Origin: an archaeon
GTDB taxonomy: Archaea > Nanobdellota > Nanobdellia > Woesearchaeales > JAGVOV01
Assembly: GCA_020052545.1 (NCBI GenBank)
Contig: JAGVOV010000094.1
Span: 1 to 9,984, forward strand
DNA length: 9,984 nucleotides
Reading direction: 5' to 3'
A program made the position numbers and the translations under genes. The notes under the pieces are model-generated. The model was not told the origin of the DNA and did not search any database. It was given only the letters and a program-made list of their open reading frames with translations. Positions 6,016-9,984 of this stretch are shown here, in pieces (position 1 is the first letter of the stretch; every line of letters begins with the position of its first letter).

Positions 6016-7650
6016 TTAGATCTTAAAGGGCAGGGCGCTCTCTCCGTTTATATGGAAATTCTTTATGACTTCCCAGACATCGAAATAATTGAAGATCTTG
6101 TGCTCCACCATCTTCTCTATTATCTTCTTCCTCCTTTCCATCTCTTCATAGATCCTCCTCGTGTCCTCATAGCCTATTATCTTGGCTATCTTGGTCTCAA
6201 GTATGTAGCTGTTGTACAAGCCTCTGAATACATGCTTGTCGTGTATAGGGTCCCATTCAAAGACCTGCCTCGTAACCATCTTTTTCGCGGGCTCATAATA
6301 TCTCTCTATCTCTGTTATGGAAAGCACGCGCCTGATGAAGTGGCCTTCATGGAAGACTGCCTGCTGTATCAATGCAATGTTAAGGTTGTCGACGAATGCT
6401 ATCGGCACATTGATCGGCTCACCAGTGATACGCTGAACCATTGTTGTGACATTGCCTGCGTGGAATGTCGACAGCACTGGATGGCCAGTCTGCATGGCCT
6501 GGAACGCTATATTTCCCTCTGCTCCCCTGATCTCTCCAACTATTATGTAATTCGGTCTGCTTCTTAGTGAGGCTATAAGGAGGTCCTGCATCGTCACATC
6601 AGTCTCTTTCCCGTTCTCTCTCGCCAGAAGATGCTGCCAGGTCTCGTGCGGCATAGTGACTTCTGGAGTGTTCTCTACTGTGTACACCTTGTCTTCAGGC
6701 TTTATGAAAGTCGATATGGCATTCAGCGTCGTGGTTTTTCCGCTAGCTGTTTCTCCGCAGACGAAGAGGTTCATCCCATTCTCGATGACAAGCCAGAGAT
6801 ATGCGGCAACTTCGCTGGAGAATGTCCCCCAGTCGCAGAGCTGCGTGACAGAGACAGGGACATCAGAGAACTTCCTGATCGTGAAAGATGTCCCTTCAAG
6901 GCTCACATCCCGGCCATAAATGAAGTTGCTTCTGCTCCCGTCAGGCATCATCGCATCCACAATGCTATGGGCATCGCTTGCTGGCCTCTCTACCCTTTCT
7001 GTCACCTCAATCACATATTTGTTCAGCTCAACATCATCCTTGAACTCTATATTAGTGTAGACCATGCCGAATATCTTGTGGACGAGGGAAAGTATCCCGA
7101 CGCCGGTGCAGTGGATATCCTCAATATAAGGGTCATTGAACAAAGGTTCCAGCTTGCCATATCCCACCCTGTTCCTGATCAGGAAATATTTTATGGCTAT
7201 ATACTGCTCTCTTGTGATCCTTATCCTGCCATCAAGCATCCTCTTCATCGGATTGGGATCATCTTCCATCGTGACAATCTGGTTGAACAGCGTGATGAGA
7301 ACCTCTCCAATGTCAGTGACTTTCTCTGGCACGGGCATGGAATTGGCCACCTCAATCATCTTCTCCAGCACCTTCTCATACACTGGCATGTCCTCTTTTG
7401 AGATCTCTGGCTCGATGACATGATACATGATGCCTTTTGTGCCGTCCTTGTAGATGTGGATGAATATGGGATCGCCGACAGGATAGATGAAATTTGGATT
7501 TTTGAGGTTCTTTAGATTCCTCTCAAGCTTCAGGAAGAATGAAGGCTCGCCCCTTTCTTGTGCAAACTTCTTCACATAGTCGCGGAAGTGCGCATATCTG
7601 TCCATCGCTTCCAGCATGCTCTTTGTCGTCTCAAGCTTTTTTCTTTCCAT
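6016..7650 (-). CDS. arlI: ArlI (FlaI), archaellum motor ATPase
   Basis: The 544-residue hexameric type II/IV secretion ATPase of the GspE/PilT-VirB11 superfamily drives archaellin assembly and rotation at the cytoplasmic face. The N-terminal domain (about 1-230) carries the family's helical and alpha/beta region. The catalytic domain shows Walker A GETASGKTTT (299-308), the acidic-box region TVENTPEV (324-331), Walker B NYIIVGEIRG (367-376; catalytic Glu373) and the His box TGHPVLSTFHAG (388-399). The Glu of the acidic box is kept (Glu326), but the next residue is Asn327, where the family usually has Asp. Length is normal for the family. The ATG at 7650 is 1 nt after the arlH stop; there is no clear SD, which suggests coupled translation within the motor operon. 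A 256-codon open frame on the opposite strand (6631-7401) is an antisense shadow. Confidence 0.96.
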   Translation of the reverse strand: MERKKLETTKSMLEAMDRYAHFRDYVKKFAQERGEPSFFLKLERNLKNLKNPNFIYPVGDPIFIHIYKDGTKGIMYHVIEPEISKEDMPVYEKVLEKMIEVANSMPVPEKVTDIGEVLITLFNQIVTMEDDPNPMKRMLDGRIRITREQYIAIKYFLIRNRVGYGKLEPLFNDPYIEDIHCTGVGILSLVHKIFGMVYTNIEFKDDVELNKYVIEVTERVERPASDAHSIVDAMMPDGSRSNFIYGRDVSLEGTSFTIRKFSDVPVSVTQLCDWGTFSSEVAAYLWLVIENGMNLFVCGETASGKTTTLNAISTFIKPEDKVYTVENTPEVTMPHETWQHLLARENGKETDVTMQDLLIASLRSRPNYIIVGEIRGAEGNIAFQAMQTGHPVLSTFHAGNVTTMVQRITGEPINVPIAFVDNLNIALIQQAVFHEGHFIRRVLSITEIERYYEPAKKMVTRQVFEWDPIHDKHVFRGLYNSYILETKIAKIIGYEDTRRIYEEMERRKKIIEKMVEHKIFNYFDVWEVIKNFHINGESALPFKI

Positions 7651-7651
7651 C

Positions 7652-8350
7652 TTAGCTCAACGCCGCTATCTCTATGGTAAGCCCTCTTCCGGGCTCCACC
7701 TTGAACGGAAATTCAAGGCTGACATCTTTCTCGGCTCTCCTGAAGCGCCTTACACTGGCGACCCTCAAGAGGTTTCCCAACACCGTCTTTGCCTCAACCT
7801 GTATGAAGACATCAGCCACGCCTCTTATGAGGTTCAGCACCCTGTGGTTTATCTGCTCTGGATCGACGCAAAGGATGATGCATTTGTTCATGCTGGTTAT
7901 GTTCTTCAGCGTCTTGATGAAGGTGAAGCTCTCTTCCTCTGAAATGCTGTCCCTCACTATAAGGTAAGAAAGCGTGTCTATGATTATGACATCCTTCTCG
8001 AATATCTTCTTCGTCTTCATCATCTTCTCCATAAAATTCTTCCTCAGCTTCACGTGGCCAAGATAGGGGAACATCGGTATGAAAAGGAGGCGGTCGTTGA
8101 GTATGTGCTCTATTACCTCGTAGTTCAGGCTGTTCATCTGCTGTATGAAGCCCATGGTGTGGAGCTCGCTGCTTATGTATGTGACAGTGTAACCATTCTC
8201 AAGAAGGCCAAAGGCGAGCCGCTGCGCCATTATGCTTTTTCCGCCGCCGTCATTCCCTTCAATCAAGGAAAGGCTGTCTTTGGGCATTCCGTTGCCTAGC
8301 TTTGTGTTCAGTTCATCTCTTTTCAGGAAAAGCGAAAGCACGTTAGACAT
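7652..8350 (-). CDS. arlH: ArlH (FlaH), KaiC-like RecA-fold partner of ArlI
   Basis: The 232-residue RecA/KaiC-family protein binds ATP and docks on ArlI as part of the cytoplasmic archaellum motor. It opens with KRDELNTKLGNGMPKDSL, the usual ArlH entry into the fold. Walker A follows as GNDGGGKS (32-39; Lys38, Ser39), then YISSE (58-62), the FIQQM motif (68-72) and Walker B VIIIDT (121-126; Asp125). The C-terminal part (about 195-230) completes the beta sheet. The length is typical of the family. I chose the ATG at 8350 because it lies 2 nt after the previous stop and matches the family N-terminus. An in-frame extension to 8470 would only run back through the upstream gene. It lies between the ArlF/G-type genes and arlI, the standard order for this part of the operon. 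Confidence 0.95.
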   Translation of the reverse strand: MSNVLSLFLKRDELNTKLGNGMPKDSLSLIEGNDGGGKSIMAQRLAFGLLENGYTVTYISSELHTMGFIQQMNSLNYEVIEHILNDRLLFIPMFPYLGHVKLRKNFMEKMMKTKKIFEKDVIIIDTLSYLIVRDSISEEESFTFIKTLKNITSMNKCIILCVDPEQINHRVLNLIRGVADVFIQVEAKTVLGNLLRVASVRRFRRAEKDVSLEFPFKVEPGRGLTIEIAALS

Positions 8351-8352
8351 TT

Positions 8353-8805
8353 TTACACCGTAAAGACAGCGCCTGCTGTTGACCCATATTCGTTTGACAA
8401 TGTCAAGTAATGATTGCCAGCGCTCAGTGTTATGCTTACCTTGAGCCTGAGGATCTCTTTTGGGTCCCATAGTTCGCTGTTCACTATGTTTGTCGCATTC
8501 AGAAGAACTTCGTTGACGCTGCTCCTGTTGACCCTTGTCTTGTCGACATACACATCGGTCATGTTTGGATTGAGCTTCACGCTCCCGATATTTGTAGCAT
8601 AAACCTTCAATATGCCTGCAGCATAGGTCGCGTTGTTCTCTATCCTCATCGCGCTGTTGAGCTTGTTCATGAGCTGCAGCTGCTGCTTCTCTAGCGCGCT
8701 ATTTGTTGTCGTCACATATCCCTTATAGACGACGAGCAGCATGACGAACACACCTATGACTGTCACGAACAACAAAACATTTGAAACTATGTTGCTGAAT
8801 GCCAT
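8353..8805 (-). CDS. ArlF/ArlG-family archaellum stator protein, second copy (ArlG position)
   Basis: The 150-residue protein has one N-terminal hydrophobic helix (about 8-27) with almost no preceding leader, then a short coiled stretch (about 33-55) and a beta-rich domain. ArlF and ArlG share this archaellin-like plan. They form the extracellular-side stator that links the motor to the S-layer, and ArlG forms filaments there. Recognisable pieces are LKVYATNIGSVKL (66-78), DVYVDKTRV (84-92) and WDPKEIL (113-119). The motif WDPKE also occurs in the gene before it, so the two are paralogs. Position just before arlH fits ArlG in the usual F-G-H order, but sequence alone did not let me separate F from G. 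Sequons NAT (58), NMT (81), NRS (93) and NAT (103) suggest an outside-facing glycosylated domain. It starts 1 nt after the previous stop. Confidence 0.85.
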   Translation of the reverse strand: MAFSNIVSNVLLFVTVIGVFVMLLVVYKGYVTTTNSALEKQQLQLMNKLNSAMRIENNATYAAGILKVYATNIGSVKLNPNMTDVYVDKTRVNRSSVNEVLLNATNIVNSELWDPKEILRLKVSITLSAGNHYLTLSNEYGSTAGAVFTV

Positions 8806-8806
8806 T

Positions 8807-9322
8807 TTATCTTATCACCGTCGGGGTGCTGAACTGATCTGTAGCTTTGGCTCCATATTGAGCCGTGATCACAACATCATAAGTCCTGTTCTCAAACAAC
8901 CTGTTGTTGTAAATATAGCTGTGATTCGCTTGTATCATCAGCACTTCTTTCGGATCCCATTTTCCTATGTTGATTGTGTCTGTGTCGCTCACCATCACAT
9001 TTTTCCTCAGTATGGCAGGAGTCCTGTTGAACCTGTAGCCATTTATGTAGACATCAACTTCATCCGGGTCGAGAGTCGTCGCGCCAGTGTTCTTTACATA
9101 TATCCTTGTTATGTTCCACCTGGAGTTGTAGCTGCCGTTGTAAAACACGATGTTTTCGATAGTGATGTCAGTCTTGATCTGATTGCTCAGGAACTGCTGC
9201 TGAGTCACCATGGCTGCGCTGCTCGTGTCTATGTAGCTGTTGAACATGGCCACAAGGCCAGTCGCTACAGAGACAACTGCGATGAACATGATTACATGTG
9301 AGGAGAGCCCGCTGAATCCCAT
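8807..9322 (-). CDS. ArlF/ArlG-family archaellum stator protein, first copy (ArlF position)
   Basis: The 171-residue protein begins MGFSGLSSHV, a typical opening of FlaF/FlaG proteins, with a hydrophobic helix at about 9-28. A polar, Gln-rich stalk (about 33-50) and a beta-sandwich domain follow. ITRIYVKNTGATTL (71-84), DVYINGYRF (90-98) and WDPKEVL (122-128) parallel the next gene, so the two are paralogs acting together, probably in the stator. Sequons include NGS (62), NIT (70), NRT (99), NHS (133) and NRT (145). It is the first gene of the motor operon. The ATG at 9322 has an AAAAGGAT SD-like element (9336-9329) about 8 nt upstream, and a TATA box lies about 75 nt upstream. Assignment to ArlF rather than ArlG rests on gene order only. 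Confidence 0.85.
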   Translation of the reverse strand: MGFSGLSSHVIMFIAVVSVATGLVAMFNSYIDTSSAAMVTQQQFLSNQIKTDITIENIVFYNGSYNSRWNITRIYVKNTGATTLDPDEVDVYINGYRFNRTPAILRKNVMVSDTDTINIGKWDPKEVLMIQANHSYIYNNRLFENRTYDVVITAQYGAKATDQFSTPTVIR

Positions 9323-9420
9323 TTTTGCATCCTTTTCGTATCTTTATTATCCTAATATACATAAAAGTATATTACTATACATATAGCAATAAAGTTATAT
9401 ATAAATCTTTCCTTTTATAC
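9323..9420 (-). promoter_or_regulatory. Promoter of the archaellum motor operon, with TACATA-type elements
   Basis: On the minus strand TTTATATATAA (9405-9395), preceded by the purine-rich GGAAAGA, is a strong TATA/BRE pair. Transcription should start near 9370-9375, giving a leader of about 50 nt. The octamer TATACATA occurs twice, exactly 20 bp apart (9356-9363 and 9376-9383). The second copy is part of the perfect inverted repeat CTATA-CA-TATAG (9375-9386). TACATA is the core reported for binding of the archaellum activator EarA in Methanococcus. A second, weaker TATA-like stretch (TTTTATGTATA, about 9367-9357) would give a much shorter leader, so the start site is not certain. The region is shared with the divergent regulator gene. 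Confidence 0.65.
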
Positions 9421-9425
9421 AGTTT

Positions 9426-9483
9426 TTCGGAATGACCGAACAAATAACTAAATTTAAATATAAGTTATGGCGATATAGCAGGA
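9426..9483 (+). promoter_or_regulatory. Promoter of the divergent winged-helix regulator, with an inverted repeat
   Basis: TTTAAATA (9453-9460) lies about 24-31 nt before the ATG at 9484, the spacing expected of a leaderless or nearly leaderless archaeal mRNA. Just upstream of it is a perfect 5-5-5 inverted repeat, TTCGG-AATGA-CCGAA (9426-9440). A regulator dimer could bind there, for instance for autoregulation or for control of both divergent promoters. There is no SD at a useful distance. Confidence 0.6.
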
Positions 9484-9984
9484 ATGGATTTTTGCGTCTA
9501 TTACGACAACAAGAAAGGCACAATCCTCGAGTTTCTGCCCAATGACATGGAATTGGGCTTTAAGAACAGGATAATAGACGCCTGGAGCAACGAGATACAG
9601 AGGAAGATACTGCTTTTGCTGTCAGATGATGGCCAGATGACCGCACCCAGGATCAGGGAGAGGGTCGGCCATTCCGCCTCAACACTGCATGAGAACATAA
9701 AAAGGCTTGAGGAGTTGGGGCTTATAGAGACTGAGATGGTTTATTCGGGCAACAAGCAGAAGGTGATAAAGCCGAAGATCCTGTTTGTCACAAGAAACCC
9801 AAAATTCAAGGTCACGATACAGAAATTCTTCCAGGGCCTCTGGATAGATTCCGAGAAGACAAAATTGATACTTGCCTGTCTCGAAAGCGAGCCAGACAGG
9901 CATTTCAGCCTTGAGGAAATCTCCCAGAAGACAAAGCTGCCTGTGGACGAGATAGAGCTTCTCCTGAACAATTGGGACAGCCAG
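9484..9984 (+). CDS. Winged-helix transcriptional regulator, incomplete at window end (candidate archaellum regulator, EarA-like)
   Basis: The frame opens at ATG 9484 and stays open to the window edge, giving 167 residues without a stop. After a short N-terminal strand-like segment (1-30) comes a classic ArsR/MarR-type winged helix at about 34-105. WSNEIQRKILLLLSD is followed by a helix-turn-helix (TAPRIRERVGHSASTLHENIKRLEELGLI) and a wing (ETEMVYSGNKQKVIKP). A second helical domain starts at about 122 (KTKLILACLESEP...FSLEEISQKT) and looks like another helix-turn-helix cut by the window end. It is divergent from the archaellum motor operon across 161 nt that carries paired TACATA elements. 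EarA, the euryarchaeal archaellum activator, is a winged-helix protein using TACATA sites. Identity with EarA is inference from context; it could be another local regulator. Confidence 0.85.
   Translation, partial: MDFCVYYDNKKGTILEFLPNDMELGFKNRIIDAWSNEIQRKILLLLSDDGQMTAPRIRERVGHSASTLHENIKRLEELGLIETEMVYSGNKQKVIKPKILFVTRNPKFKVTIQKFFQGLWIDSEKTKLILACLESEPDRHFSLEEISQKTKLPVDEIELLLNNWDSQ

Noticed and set aside
6631..7401. A 256-codon plus-strand frame opposite arlI
   Set aside because: It is antisense to a well-conserved ATPase, with no recognisable domain, and is typical of shadow frames.
8351..8470. In-frame N-terminal extension of ArlH
   Set aside because: It overlaps the preceding stator gene. 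The ATG at 8350 sits 2 nt after that gene's stop and matches the family N-terminus.

Overview
The window is archaeal. It carries a nearly complete archaellum (archaeal flagellum) motor and filament locus on the minus strand. The promoters are archaeal in style, with TTTATA-type TATA boxes close upstream of start codons. Several genes use strong GAGGTG-type Shine-Dalgarno (SD) sites, and two plus-strand genes look leaderless. Arginine is often AGG/AGA and isoleucine often ATA. The lineage cannot be fixed from this sequence. An uncultured, possibly DPANN-type archaeon is a guess based only on gene order and compact spacing.

Layout. Positions 1-164 hold the C-terminus of an unrecognised plus-strand protein with an Ala/Pro/Lys tail. 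A pyrimidine-rich terminator-like tract follows at 168-216. Positions 251-366 are packed with perfect stem-loops, three strands of which can fold into a compact three-way junction. A TATA box at 437-445 then drives a probably leaderless purine nucleoside phosphorylase (467-1381). A short convergent spacer (1382-1440) with two hairpins separates it from the end of the archaellum locus.

Archaellum locus (transcribed right to left). Two ArlF/ArlG-family proteins (9322-8807, 8805-8353) come first. They are followed by ArlH (8350-7652), the motor ATPase ArlI (7650-6016) and the membrane platform ArlJ (6014-4281). These genes are separated by only 1-2 nt. A divergent archaellin-like gene overlaps arlJ by ATGA (4284-3679). 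After a 115-nt promoter-bearing gap come three closely related archaellins (3563-2961, 2943-2290, 2262-1666), each with a strong SD. The last gene encodes a small protein with two membrane segments (1659-1441). No arlC/D/E or prepilin peptidase gene lies in the window. The archaellins sit behind the motor genes, the reverse of the textbook order.

How it works together. ArlI with ArlH powers assembly and rotation through ArlJ. ArlF/ArlG-type proteins probably act as the periplasmic stator. The archaellins form the filament after class III signal-peptide processing. Two promoters share the identical 11-mer TTTATATATAA: one before the first ArlF/G-family gene (9395-9405) and one before the archaellin trio (3641-3651). 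This suggests separate control of motor and filament supply.

Divergent from the motor operon is a winged-helix regulator (9484 to the window end, incomplete). The shared 161-nt intergenic region contains two TACATA elements 20 bp apart. They resemble the sites described for the euryarchaeal archaellum regulator EarA, so this gene is a good candidate for the local archaellum regulator.
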